Source: CAZVXI01 sp964631295 (lineage in GTDB: Bacteria; Planctomycetota; Phycisphaerae; Phycisphaerales; SM1A02). From it: DNA of 33,742 bases. The position numbers and the translations under genes are program-made. Shown in pieces: positions 9,396-16,871 of this stretch. Below the pieces are notes generated by a model. That model had not been told where the DNA came from. It saw only the letters and a program-made list of their open reading frames with translations, and made no database searches. The stretch lies in NCBI GenBank assembly GCA_964631295.1, contig CAZVXI010000018.1:1-33742 (forward strand), written 5' to 3'. Position 1 is the first letter of the stretch. The number at the start of each line of letters is the position of its first letter.

Positions 9396-9424
9396 TTGAC
9401 ACGCCTGCGGCCTGAATCTACACT
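9396..9424 (+). promoter_or_regulatory. Sigma70-type promoter for rpmF-plsX-fabH
   Basis: TTGACA at 9396-9401 and TACACT at 9419-9424 are separated by exactly 17 nt, an almost ideal housekeeping promoter. It begins 20 nt after the stop of the upstream membrane-protein gene and about 130 nt before rpmF. It separates the unknown operon from the lipid cluster and gives rpmF an mRNA leader of roughly 125 nt. Confidence 0.8.
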
Positions 9425-9555
9425 GCGTGGCTCGCGATCTGCTGCTGGGCGGTTCCTTCGCAGAGGCCGCAGAGAGTAGGTTGGTTTGGCCAGCCTCGGT
9501 CGGTGCTGCGGGCGTCCAGCCTGTTCCAAGAGGGTTTTCCCAAGAGGTTGTCTCC

Positions 9556-9741
9556 ATGGCAGTTCCAGCGTTTCGAACATCCCCACGCCGCAAGCGTCAG
9601 CGACGTTCGCACCATGCCCTGAAGCCGGTGCAACTGGTGATCTGCCCGTTGAGCGGTATGCCCAAACTGCCGCACCGTGCATCGCCGAACAGCGGGTACG
9701 TCCGGCCGGGTCTTCAGGTCCGAGTCAAAGAGAGCGATTAA
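9556..9741 (+). CDS. rpmF: 50S ribosomal protein L32, zinc-ribbon-less form
   Basis: A 61-aa protein starting MAVPAFRTSPRRKRQRRSHH, matching the L32 N-terminus, then LKPVQLVICPLSGMPKLPHR. It binds the large ribosomal subunit. Normal L32 carries two CxxC pairs forming a zinc ribbon; here only one Cys remains (C-P-L-S and A-S-P-N-S replace the pairs), so it is a zinc-independent C-minus form. The usual rpmF-plsX-fabH order of bacteria is preserved, with plsX starting 3 nt after the stop. The customary upstream gene (yceD/DUF177) is missing. ATG 9556 has AGAGG about 8 nt upstream; a longer in-frame extension exists but is not L32-like. Confidence 0.93.
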   Translation: MAVPAFRTSPRRKRQRRSHHALKPVQLVICPLSGMPKLPHRASPNSGYVRPGLQVRVKESD

Positions 9742-9744
9742 TCG

Positions 9745-10764
9745 ATGCGGATCGGCATCGACGTCATGGGCGGCGACCACGCGCCCGATGCCATTCTGGA
9801 GGGTGCGATCGCTGCAGCCGCGGCGCTCGATCCGGGGGATCGTCTCGTCCTCGTGGGCGATGAGTCAGTCATTCGCCCCGCTGTTGACGCGACTGCTTCG
9901 CCAGGCACGTTCGAGGTCGTGGCGACCAGCGAAGTCATCGAGATGGACGAGTCGCCCGTCGAGGCGGTTCGCAACAAGCCCGACAGTTCAATCACCCGAC
10001 TGGCCGCAATGTCGGGCAGACGAGCGTCAAATCCGCTTGATGCAATTATCTCAGCTGGCAACACCGGTGCGAAGGTGACGGCCGCCCAGATGTACATGCG
10101 GCGACTCCCGGGTGTTCTTCGCCCGGGCATCTGTGTGACCTTGCCGACGTTCACCGGCCCGGTTGTGTTCATCGATGTTGGCGCGAACATCGAACCCAAG
10201 CCGAGCCACCTCGCCCAGTACGGGGTGATGGGCGATGTATACGCTCGTCGCATTCTCGGGATGGACAACCCGCGTGTCGCGCTTATGAACGTTGGCGGGG
10301 AAGAGCAAAAGGGCACAGCCGACATGAAGGAAGCGCGCGACATGCTTCGTTCGGTGGAAGGGCTCAACTACATTGGTTACGTGGAAGGGCGCGGGGTGTT
10401 TGATGGCGAAACGGATGTTGTCATCACCGATGGTGTTGTCGGCAATGTCATCATCAAACTTTCCGAGGGTCTTTCTGCGGGTATATTCAAGGCGGTGGTG
10501 CGCGGAGTCACCGAGATGGACCCACATCTGGCCGAGCCGGTCGGTAAGGTCGTGAAGAGCATCTACGCGAAGCACGACTATCACGAATACGGCGGCGCGC
10601 CGCTCCTGGGTGTGAACGGCCTGTGCCTGATCTGTCACGGGTCAAGCGAGGCTCGCACAATCGTGAGCGCCGTCAAGCGCGCAAAGGAATACCTCAACCA
10701 GCAGGTGAATGAGACCATCGTCGAACGGCTCAGAGAACTGTCGCTCGTCAATCAACCCGCGTAA
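9745..10764 (+). CDS. plsX: Phosphate acyltransferase PlsX
   Basis: PlsX transfers fatty acyl chains from acyl-ACP to phosphate, giving acyl-phosphate for PlsY in membrane phospholipid synthesis. The 339-aa protein has the hallmark start GIDVMGGDHAPDAILEGA, then SAGNTGAKVTAA, VFIDVGANIEPKP, VALMNVGGEEQKGT, GYVEGRGVFDGETDVVITDGVVGNV (here split for brevity: GYVEGR, DVVITDGVVGNV), and GAPLLGVNGLCLICHGSS near the C-terminus; the length is typical. It sits 3 nt behind rpmF and its TAA overlaps the ATG of fabH (TAATG), a very common arrangement that couples lipid synthesis to translation genes. It is a peripheral membrane enzyme. Nothing unusual is seen. Confidence 0.97.
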   Translation: MRIGIDVMGGDHAPDAILEGAIAAAAALDPGDRLVLVGDESVIRPAVDATASPGTFEVVATSEVIEMDESPVEAVRNKPDSSITRLAAMSGRRASNPLDAIISAGNTGAKVTAAQMYMRRLPGVLRPGICVTLPTFTGPVVFIDVGANIEPKPSHLAQYGVMGDVYARRILGMDNPRVALMNVGGEEQKGTADMKEARDMLRSVEGLNYIGYVEGRGVFDGETDVVITDGVVGNVIIKLSEGLSAGIFKAVVRGVTEMDPHLAEPVGKVVKSIYAKHDYHEYGGAPLLGVNGLCLICHGSSEARTIVSAVKRAKEYLNQQVNETIVERLRELSLVNQPA

Positions 10765-11771
10765 TGAACGCCACTTCACCATCTCAGTTCGGCGTGCGTG
10801 TTGCAGGCATTGGTTCAGCCGTCCCGGACGGCGTGCTCACCAATGCAGACCTTGAAAAGATCATGGACACGAGCGATGAGTGGATTATCCAGCGCACGGG
10901 GATCCACGAACGACGCAAGGTTGACCAGACGTGTGAAGGCACATTCACACTCTCTCGGGATGCGCTGCAGCGTGCACTTGAAGATGCGAATATGTCGGGC
11001 AAGGACCTCGACATGGTGGTCCTCGCCTCCGTCACATCGGAGATGACATGCCCATCGAATGCATGTCGTGTTGCCACTGCGGTGGATGCTGTGCCAGCGG
11101 GGGCGTTCGATCTTGTGGCGGCGTGCAGCGGCTTCGTCTATGCGATGAATGTGGCAGATTCGCTCATTCGATCGGGCAGGCATAAGGCGATTGGTGTCAT
11201 CGGATGCGATGCAATGACGACCGCTGTTGATTACGACGACCGCAGTGTGTCGATTCTGTTCGGCGATGCTGCCGGCGCTGCAGTGTTGACGGCTGATGAC
11301 GATGTCAGCCTCGGCAGCCAGTACCAGGTCATGCAGGCCGACGGCTCGCATTGGCACACGCTCTATATGCCGACGCGGGAGCAGGACATCCCGGAGGACG
11401 ATACAGACAATCCGATCCGGCTGGGTAATCTGCGCATGCACGGCCGTGAGGTCTATCGCTTTGCCGTCACGAAGTTCCGCGAAGTCATTGAGGATGCGCT
11501 TGAGCAGACCGGGCTCGGCGTGGATGATGTCGCGCAGTTCATCTGCCACCAGTCCAATGTGCGCATCATCGAATCAGCGATCGACAAGATCGGCCTGCCG
11601 CGCGAAAAGGTGCATGTGAACATCGACAAGTTCGGTAACTCATCCGCGGGTTCGGTCGGTTTGTGTCTCGATCAACTCTGGCGTGCGGGCAAGGTGAAGC
11701 GTGGCGACAAAGCTGTGCTCGTTGCGTTCGGCGGCGGCCTGACATGGGCCTCCAGCGTCTGGCAGTTCTGA
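10764..11771 (+). CDS. fabH: 3-oxoacyl-[ACP] synthase III
   Basis: FabH condenses acetyl-CoA with malonyl-ACP to begin each fatty acid. The 335-aa protein carries the initiating condensing-enzyme triad: Cys in AACSGFVYAMNVA, His in ICHQSNVRI and Asn in FGNSSAGSVG, together with TSDEWIIQRTGI and the C-terminal GGGLTWASSVWQF. The start ATG overlaps the plsX stop, so it is probably translationally coupled. The mature reading frame and length match the family. fabD follows after 82 nt from its own promoter-like element rather than as a coupled gene. Confidence 0.97.
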   Translation: MNATSPSQFGVRVAGIGSAVPDGVLTNADLEKIMDTSDEWIIQRTGIHERRKVDQTCEGTFTLSRDALQRALEDANMSGKDLDMVVLASVTSEMTCPSNACRVATAVDAVPAGAFDLVAACSGFVYAMNVADSLIRSGRHKAIGVIGCDAMTTAVDYDDRSVSILFGDAAGAAVLTADDDVSLGSQYQVMQADGSHWHTLYMPTREQDIPEDDTDNPIRLGNLRMHGREVYRFAVTKFREVIEDALEQTGLGVDDVAQFICHQSNVRIIESAIDKIGLPREKVHVNIDKFGNSSAGSVGLCLDQLWRAGKVKRGDKAVLVAFGGGLTWASSVWQF

Positions 11772-11839
11772 CCGCGGGGCTGGCGACAAAGTGCAGGCAG
11801 CGTCGCCACGACTCAACGCATACGCACGTTGCGAGTCGC

Positions 11840-11853
11840 TACACTCACCGCCT
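11840..11853 (+). promoter_or_regulatory. Probable -10 of fabD giving a leaderless mRNA
   Basis: TACACT at 11840-11845 (in the context GCTACACT) lies 8 nt before the fabD ATG at 11854, so transcription would begin at or within a base or two of the start codon. No Shine-Dalgarno sequence precedes the ATG (CTCACCGCCT). A good -35 hexamer is not evident at 16-18 nt spacing, which lowers confidence. Confidence 0.45.
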
Positions 11854-12816
11854 ATGAGTGATCAACAGACTCCAGGAATCACGGTCATCTGCCCGGGGCA
11901 GGGGGCGCAGGCACTCGGGATGGGCAAGGTATGGGCGGACCAGTCGATGGCGGCCAGGGCTGTGTTCGCCGAGGCGGATGACGTTCTGGGCGATCGGCTC
12001 GGGGCGCCATTGAGCCAGTTGTGTTTCGAGGGGCCGCCTGAGCGACTGAACCAGACCGATGTTTCGCAGCCGGCAATCTACGTGTGTTCAGTCGCGAGTT
12101 GGCGCGGCCTGTGCGAGCGGGGCGGCGACGATGAAAACACGACATTCGCGGATGAAGCGATTGTGCAGGCTGCGGGGCTGTCGCTTGGCGAGTACACGGC
12201 GCTTCATCTTGCCGGGGTCTTCTCTTTTGCTGATGGTTTGCGGGTCGTGGCTGAACGTGGGCGCTTGATGCAGGAGGCGGCGGAGGCGTCCGGTGGGGGG
12301 ATGGTTGCGTTGATCGGGGCTGATGAGATTCAGGCGGCTGAGCTCTGTCAGAAGGCAGTGGAGCAGGGCGACGTGCTGGTGTGTGCGAACTTCAACGCAC
12401 CCGGCCAGATCGTGCTCTCAGGCCATAAATCGGCCTGTGATCGCGCGGTTGAGCTTGCTGGAGAGCGAGGCCTGCGGGCGACGCCACTGGCGGTCGCTGG
12501 TGCGTTCCATTCGCCGTTGATGGGCCCGGCGGCCGAGAAAATGGGGGAGGTACTCGCACAGACTCCGATGGAGAGGCTTCAATGCCCGGTTTGGGCAAAT
12601 GTGACGGCACAACCGCACGATTCAGATAATTTGGAACTTCTCAGGGAGTTGCTCGTCAAACAGATAACAGAGCCCGTTTGCTGGTCTCAGTCCTGTCAGT
12701 CGATGGCCGGCGCGGGTACAATCAACTGCCACGAACTGGCCCCCGGGAGCGTCCTGCGAGGCCTGATGAGGCGAATCGACCGAACAGTGAAGGTGGTCAA
12801 CCATGATCAACCGTGA
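11854..12816 (+). CDS. fabD: Malonyl-CoA:ACP transacylase
   Basis: FabD moves the malonyl group from CoA to ACP, feeding every elongation step. The 320-aa protein has the N-terminal VICPGQGAQALGMGK, the nucleophile in GLSLGEYTAL, an Arg region ERGRLMQ, FNAPGQIVLSG and the catalytic His in AVAGAFHSPLM; these are complete acyltransferase motifs. ATG 11854 gives the normal family N-terminus; an upstream in-frame ATG at 11791 would add 21 non-family residues. No Shine-Dalgarno sequence is present and a -10-like TACACT lies just upstream, suggesting leaderless translation. The 3' end overlaps the following lipoprotein gene by 14 nt. Confidence 0.96.
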   Translation: MSDQQTPGITVICPGQGAQALGMGKVWADQSMAARAVFAEADDVLGDRLGAPLSQLCFEGPPERLNQTDVSQPAIYVCSVASWRGLCERGGDDENTTFADEAIVQAAGLSLGEYTALHLAGVFSFADGLRVVAERGRLMQEAAEASGGGMVALIGADEIQAAELCQKAVEQGDVLVCANFNAPGQIVLSGHKSACDRAVELAGERGLRATPLAVAGAFHSPLMGPAAEKMGEVLAQTPMERLQCPVWANVTAQPHDSDNLELLRELLVKQITEPVCWSQSCQSMAGAGTINCHELAPGSVLRGLMRRIDRTVKVVNHDQP

Positions 12817-13633
12817 GCTTTCACGAAACTTGACGAAAATCGCAACGACCTGTGCCTTGGTTGGCACGGCGATACTTTGCGGAGCACTGACGGGTTGCGG
12901 CGGCGAAGAGCCCCAAACCCAGGTGACGCAGGCTCCACCGCCACCGCCACCACCGCCGCCTGCACCGTCGTTCACGCCAATCGATCAACTCATGACGCGG
13001 CTCGGCATCGACAGCCGCATTGAGTGGGCGGAAGAGAATGCCCCGAAAGATGATGCGGTTCGCACGGCGGTGCTGACATTCTTCGATGCACAGGTGCGAG
13101 GCGATGCCACGAGTTTCGGTGAAATGCTCCCGTACGTGGAGAAGCTTGAACTCGACGAAATGGTCGATGATGGCACATGGCAGAAGACCACGGACGACAT
13201 CGAGCGCGTGGAAATCACTGCTGGAACGAGTCCTGAGGGCGAAAAGTGTGTGCTTGGCCTGATCACGGTCGGCTTCGACTATCAGCCGCAGTTGTGGGAG
13301 TATCGATCGGAAGGCGCGGACTACACGTTTGAAGCCGTCGCGACTCCGCTGGATGTGATGAACCGTCTGTCTGGCACTGACTGGATCCAGGCATGGTACG
13401 GCCTGCTGGCTGATGAGATGGAACTCGCGACCAAGCCGGATGATGATTACAACATTCCGCAGACGAATCTCGCGAGCGATGATTCGACTCAGCCGACCGG
13501 CGGTTTTGACAGCCCCGGTGGTAACCCCAATACGCCGGGTATTGCGCCCCCGCCAAACAACCCGGGCAGTCGCCGTCCGCCGCGTGGACCGAAGGTTCCG
13601 GCACCCGGCCCGGGTGCGCCAGGTGGCGGATAA
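12803..13633 (+). CDS. Proline-rich lipoprotein, function unknown
   Basis: A 276-aa predicted lipoprotein. The signal peptide ends in a lipobox LTGC (Cys about residue 32), followed by a run of about nine prolines, a globular domain of roughly 150 residues (TPIDQLMTRLGIDSRIEWAEE ... FEAVATPLDVMNRL, with WIQAWYGLLADEM), and a C-terminal Pro/Gly/Asn-rich tail. I see no catalytic motif. The ATG lies inside the end of fabD (14-nt overlap), preceded by AAGGTGG, so it is co-transcribed with fabD although its function may be unrelated. A clear intrinsic terminator follows 50 nt after its stop, closing the fabD unit. It is likely anchored in the inner or outer membrane facing the periplasm. Confidence 0.8.
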   Translation: MINRELSRNLTKIATTCALVGTAILCGALTGCGGEEPQTQVTQAPPPPPPPPPAPSFTPIDQLMTRLGIDSRIEWAEENAPKDDAVRTAVLTFFDAQVRGDATSFGEMLPYVEKLELDEMVDDGTWQKTTDDIERVEITAGTSPEGEKCVLGLITVGFDYQPQLWEYRSEGADYTFEAVATPLDVMNRLSGTDWIQAWYGLLADEMELATKPDDDYNIPQTNLASDDSTQPTGGFDSPGGNPNTPGIAPPPNNPGSRRPPRGPKVPAPGPGAPGGG

Positions 13634-13653
13634 TCCGGCACGCGCGACGCGAG

Positions 13654-13681
13654 TTGGCGTCGCCTGAATGATGGCTACAAT
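13654..13681 (+). promoter_or_regulatory. Promoter for fabG, overlapping the upstream terminator
   Basis: TTGGCG (13654-13659), a 16-nt spacer and TACAAT (13676-13681) form a plausible sigma70 promoter. The predicted start near 13688 falls at the end of the 5' arm of the terminator hairpin at 13683-13712. Transcripts from here would therefore lack most of that arm and escape termination, while read-through from fabD would be stopped. Confidence 0.6.
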
Positions 13682-13682
13682 G

Positions 13683-13718
13683 GCCGCCCGTATCCCGCAG
13701 GATGCCGGCGGCTTTTTT
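13683..13718 (+). terminator. Intrinsic terminator after the fabD-lipoprotein unit
   Basis: GCCGCC (13683-13688) pairs with GGCGGC (13707-13712), and inside it ATCC (13692-13695) pairs with GGAT (13700-13703) around a CGCA loop; a small symmetric internal loop separates the two stems. Six T follow at 13713-13718. This is a textbook Rho-independent terminator, 50 nt after the lipoprotein stop and 24 nt before fabG. Confidence 0.85.
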
Positions 13719-13741
13719 CTTCCGCTTCGAAGCCGCCTTGG

Positions 13742-14506
13742 TTGGTTGACCAGACGACGTGGAGATTCAGCATCGACAAGCGTGTAGCCATCGTGACGGG
13801 AGCCAGTCGGGGCATTGGCCGAGCCATCGCTGAGCGACTCGCGAGAGACGGCAGCCACGTCGTGCTTGTGAGTCGGTCCGCCGAGCCGTTGGAAACTCTG
13901 CGTGGGGAGATTGAGTCGGCTGGAGGCTCCGCGGAGGTGCGAACATGCGACATGAGCGACGGAGAGGCTGTCACCCAACTCGTCGAAGGCGTGGCATCTG
14001 ATCTCGGTCGCCTGGACGTTCTCGTCAACAATGCAGGTATCACGCGTGATGGCCTGCTGCTCCGAATGAGCGACGAGGACTTTGATGAGGTGCTGTCGGT
14101 CAACCTGCGATCGATCTTCATCGCCTGTCGAGCAGCATCGCGCTCAATGATGCGGGGTCGGTTCGGCCGAATCGTCAACATCGGCTCGGTCACCGGGATC
14201 ATTGGCAACCCCGGACAGGCCAACTATGCGGCTGCGAAGGCTGGGCTGATCGGATTCACCAAGACGCTCGCAAAGGAACTCGGCGCGAAGGGCGTGACGG
14301 CGAATGTCGTCGCTCCCGGATTCGTCGATACTGCGATGACAGAGCGGTTGCCCGATGCCCTGAAGGATGATGTGGCCAAGCGTCTTCCAGCCCGCCGATT
14401 CGGGCAACCTGAGGAAATCGCCGCTGCAGTGGCGTATCTGGCCTCTGACGAGGCTGGCTATGTGACCGGTCAGACACTCGTCGTGGATGGGGGATTGACC
14501 TGCTGA
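13742..14506 (+). CDS. fabG: 3-oxoacyl-[ACP] reductase
   Basis: FabG is the NADPH-dependent reductase of 3-oxoacyl-ACP. The protein is a classical short-chain dehydrogenase of 254 aa: TGASRGIGRAIAERLA cofactor loop, NNAGITRDGLLLRM, Ser in NIGSVTGIIGNPGQ, the YAAAK catalytic Tyr/Lys, and VAPGFVDTAMTERL, ending VTGQTLVVDGGLTC. The length and motifs are those of FabG rather than a generic SDR, and the gene lies between fabD and acpP. The only usable start in frame is TTG 13742 with no good Shine-Dalgarno sequence; no ATG or GTG is available before the SDR fold begins. The terminator and promoter just upstream imply separate regulation from fabD. Confidence 0.95.
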   Translation: MVDQTTWRFSIDKRVAIVTGASRGIGRAIAERLARDGSHVVLVSRSAEPLETLRGEIESAGGSAEVRTCDMSDGEAVTQLVEGVASDLGRLDVLVNNAGITRDGLLLRMSDEDFDEVLSVNLRSIFIACRAASRSMMRGRFGRIVNIGSVTGIIGNPGQANYAAAKAGLIGFTKTLAKELGAKGVTANVVAPGFVDTAMTERLPDALKDDVAKRLPARRFGQPEEIAAAVAYLASDEAGYVTGQTLVVDGGLTC

Positions 14507-14509
14507 AGA

Positions 14510-14529
14510 CCCTGCCGGTGGCGGCAGGG
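14510..14529. terminator. Stable hairpin after fabG, no T-tract
   Basis: CCCTGCCG (14510-14517) and CGGCAGGG (14522-14529) form a perfect 8-bp stem with a GTGG loop, 4 nt after the fabG stop. It lacks a T-run, so it may protect the 3' end of the mRNA or act as a weak terminator rather than a canonical one. The acpP promoter begins 15 nt further on. Confidence 0.5.
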
Positions 14530-14543
14530 CCGAGCCGCTCGCG

Positions 14544-14571
14544 TTGCAAGGCGCTGGCGGAAGACTATAGT
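14544..14571 (+). promoter_or_regulatory. Promoter for acpP
   Basis: TTGCAA (14544-14549), a 16-nt spacer and TATAGT (14566-14571) form a good sigma70-type promoter, about 55 nt before the acpP start. It would allow the very abundant acyl carrier protein to be made independently of fabG. Confidence 0.65.
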
Positions 14572-14625
14572 AACCGTTTGATCGCTGACAGCACTTTCTG
14601 GCTGTCGGCCCAGGAGAACCCAACC

Positions 14626-14871
14626 GTGACGGAAGCCGAAATCGAAGCCAAGGTCATCGACATCGTCGCTGAGCAGATGGGCGTGGATAAGAGCGAGATC
14701 TCGCGCGAGACCAGTTTCGCCAATGACCTCAACGCCGACTCGCTTGACACTGTTGAGCTGGTCATGGAGTTCGAGGACGAATTCGAGACTTCGATCCCCG
14801 ACGACGAAGCCGAGAACATCCAGACGGTCGGCCAGGCCATCGAATACATCGCCAAGAACTCTTCGAGTTGA
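14626..14871 (+). CDS. acpP: Acyl carrier protein
   Basis: An 81-aa, strongly acidic carrier with the phosphopantetheine site Ser in NADSLDTVELVMEFEDEF, preceded by SFANDLNADS and followed by SIPDDEAENIQTVGQAIEYI. It carries the growing acyl chain in fatty acid synthesis. I chose the GTG at 14626 because GGAG (14613-14616) is spaced 9 nt from it and the protein then begins VTEAEIEAKVIDIVAEQ (M by initiation), the usual ACP helix I; longer in-frame starts add residues unlike ACP. It has its own promoter, and fabF follows 82 nt after its stop. Confidence 0.96.
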   Translation: MTEAEIEAKVIDIVAEQMGVDKSEISRETSFANDLNADSLDTVELVMEFEDEFETSIPDDEAENIQTVGQAIEYIAKNSSS

Positions 14872-14953
14872 TCCTCCCACGCCCGGTGACGCCCCGCGGG
14901 CATTGCCATCTTGGTGAGTCACTGAGATGTGGGCGTCCGGGACTATGTGTCGC

Positions 14954-16166
14954 ATGAGTACACCCGTCGCACGTCGAGTTGTCGTCACCGGTCTCGGGGC
15001 CATCACGGATGTAGGCACCGATGTGCCGACCATGTGGAGTGCGCTCAAGGAGGGCCGCTCGGGCATCGGGCCGATCACCGCATTCGAACAGGACGATGAA
15101 TGGGCCGTCCGCATNNNNNNNNNNGCGCCGGATGGACCGCTTCTGCCAGATGGGCTTGAGCGCCGCCTGTGAGGCCGCAGACGACTCAGGCCTTGACTTT
15201 TCTCAGGGTGACCCGACAAGACGTGGCGTGGTCATTGGCTCGGGAATAGGCGGCATTCTCACGATCGAGGACGGTCACGAAAGACTGCTCCGAACGGGTC
15301 CAAGGAAGATCAGCCCGTTTGTCGTGCCGAAACTCATGGTCAACGCATGCGCGGGCAATGTATCGATCCGCTACAACCTCCGCGGCGCGAACTCAGCGGT
15401 GGCAACCGCATGTGCCACTGGTGGCCACGCAATCGGTAACGCCTATCACCTGATTCAGCGCGGCGATGCAGAGGTGATGTTTGCAGGCGGCGCGGAAGCA
15501 TCCGTGACGCCTTTGTGCATCGGCTCGTTCACTGCCATGAAAGCACTCTCAACGCGAAATGCTGAGCCGACGAAGGCATCGCGGCCGTTCGATCGCGATC
15601 GCGACGGCTTCGTGCTCGCCGAGGGCGCTGCTGTCATGATCCTTGAAGAACTCGAACACGCGAAGTCACGCGGGGCGAGGATATATGCGGAAGTCCTCGG
15701 CTATGGTTCATCAGGCGATGCCCAGCACATTGCGGCACCCGATGAAGCCGGCACCGGTGCCAAGGCTGCCATGGTGACGGCGATTGAGCAAGCCGGCATC
15801 GCAGCGGAAGACATTGGCTACATCAATGCGCACGGCACATCCACGCCGCTCGGAGATGCTGCCGAAGTTGTTGCGGTCAAATCGTTGTTCGGCGAACACG
15901 CTCGCAAACTTGCGATTAGTTCGACCAAGTCGATGACTGGTCACACGCTCGGGGCAGCGGGGGGGATTGAGTCCGTCGCGGTGATCCTCGCTGTGCATGA
16001 AGGTGTGCTGCCTCCGACAACGAATCTCGACAGTCCTGATGAAGGATTCGATCTCGATTTCGTCGCCAACGAAGCGCAGGAACGACCACTCAAGGCCGCA
16101 CTCAACAACTCATTCGGCTTTGGCGGTCACAATGTCAGCGTGTGTTTCGGTCGATTCGACGGCTGA
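14954..16166 (+). CDS. fabF: 3-oxoacyl-[ACP] synthase II, interrupted by an assembly gap
   Basis: FabF elongates acyl-ACP with malonyl-ACP. The N-terminal segment (RRVVVTGLGAITDVG from ATG 14954) and the rest of the protein lie in different frames on either side of 10 N at 15115-15124. The second part resumes at RRMDRFCQMGLSA and carries the condensing-enzyme triad: Cys in ATACATGGHAIGNA, His in NAHGTSTPLGD and His in KSMTGHTLGAAGG, ending FGFGGHNVSVCFGR. By comparison with FabF from memory, about 18 residues (including the usual KDF region) are missing, so the true gap is about 50-60 nt and must be a multiple of three. The frame change is an assembly artefact, not a mutation. Confidence 0.93.
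15115..15124. other. Assembly gap (10 N) of unknown real length
   Basis: Ten N interrupt fabF. The FabF reading frame before (codon phase at 15113) and after (CGC at 15126) only joins if the real missing length is divisible by three, so 10 is a placeholder. Confidence 0.97.
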
Positions 16167-16181
16167 CGACTGCGCTCTGAA

Positions 16182-16871
16182 TCAGAACGGCAGGCTGACA
16201 CCAGCGTAGGCGAAAATGCTGTCGCGCCCGGGATTCGTCCGAGATGTGTTCGCGTTCGAGATGTGGTGCCAACGAACGCCCATGAGCAGTTGAGCTTCGC
16301 GGCTGACTTCGAAACTCACACCGAAGCCGATTTGAGGCGTGAAGTTCACAGGCGTCCCATCTGCAGGTACGTCATTCAATGTGAAAATCATGCCCGCTCC
16401 CGCATCCGCATAGATCGTCCACGTGTCGAAATCGAAGACATGCCAGCGAAACAGCACATTGAAATCCACGCCGCCGGAATTCCGACCGATCTGATTCACG
16501 TATGCTGCGTTGAGCTCGATATTGAAGCTCAGATGATCGATCAGGAAGTAGCTCACACCCACGCCAGCGAGCATGATCTTGTTGTCCGAGATCTTTAAGT
16601 CATGGCCGCCACCTGCCTGCAGTGTCAATCGCCAGGTGTTGCGCGTGCCGAACGGTTCGGGCGTGTGAGCAATCACGACCTCATCCGACTCAGCAGGCGA
16701 TTCAGCCTCCTGAAAGACACTCAACAAGGGTGTCTCGGAAACCTGCACCACAGTGCTGGTCAACGATGAAAGCGATGACCGCGCGACGAATGACTGCTTG
16801 TCAACCGCGCGTGCTGAACCCGATGTGATCGTCGCGGCAACGATGCCCGCCAAGACCATCTTCATATGCAT
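16182..16871 (-). CDS. Acyloxyacyl hydrolase / PagL-like lipid A deacylase, outer-membrane barrel
   Basis: A 229-aa predicted outer-membrane protein. It has an N-terminal signal peptide (ending near SGSARA), a variable linker of about 60 residues rich in Ser and Glu, then a small beta-barrel with alternating hydrophobic strands (RLTLQAGGG, VGVSYFLIDH, NVLFRWHVFDF, IYADAGAGMIF, IGFGVSFEVS). The hallmark of the PagL family, RWHHISNANTSRTNPGRD with its His-x-Ser, lies near the end, and the protein terminates in Phe as expected for BAM substrates. PagL removes an acyl chain from lipid A. The start has GAGG 7 nt upstream. It lies convergent to fabF, with 15 nt between the stops. Catalysis has not been shown for planctomycete members, so the exact substrate is inferred. 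Confidence 0.78.
   Translation of the reverse strand: MHMKMVLAGIVAATITSGSARAVDKQSFVARSSLSSLTSTVVQVSETPLLSVFQEAESPAESDEVVIAHTPEPFGTRNTWRLTLQAGGGHDLKISDNKIMLAGVGVSYFLIDHLSFNIELNAAYVNQIGRNSGGVDFNVLFRWHVFDFDTWTIYADAGAGMIFTLNDVPADGTPVNFTPQIGFGVSFEVSREAQLLMGVRWHHISNANTSRTNPGRDSIFAYAGVSLPF

Noticed and set aside
12821..13978. Minus-strand open frame opposite the lipoprotein gene and the start of fabG
   Set aside because: It runs through the terminator and fabG promoter, is Arg/Ser-rich, and has no family signature.
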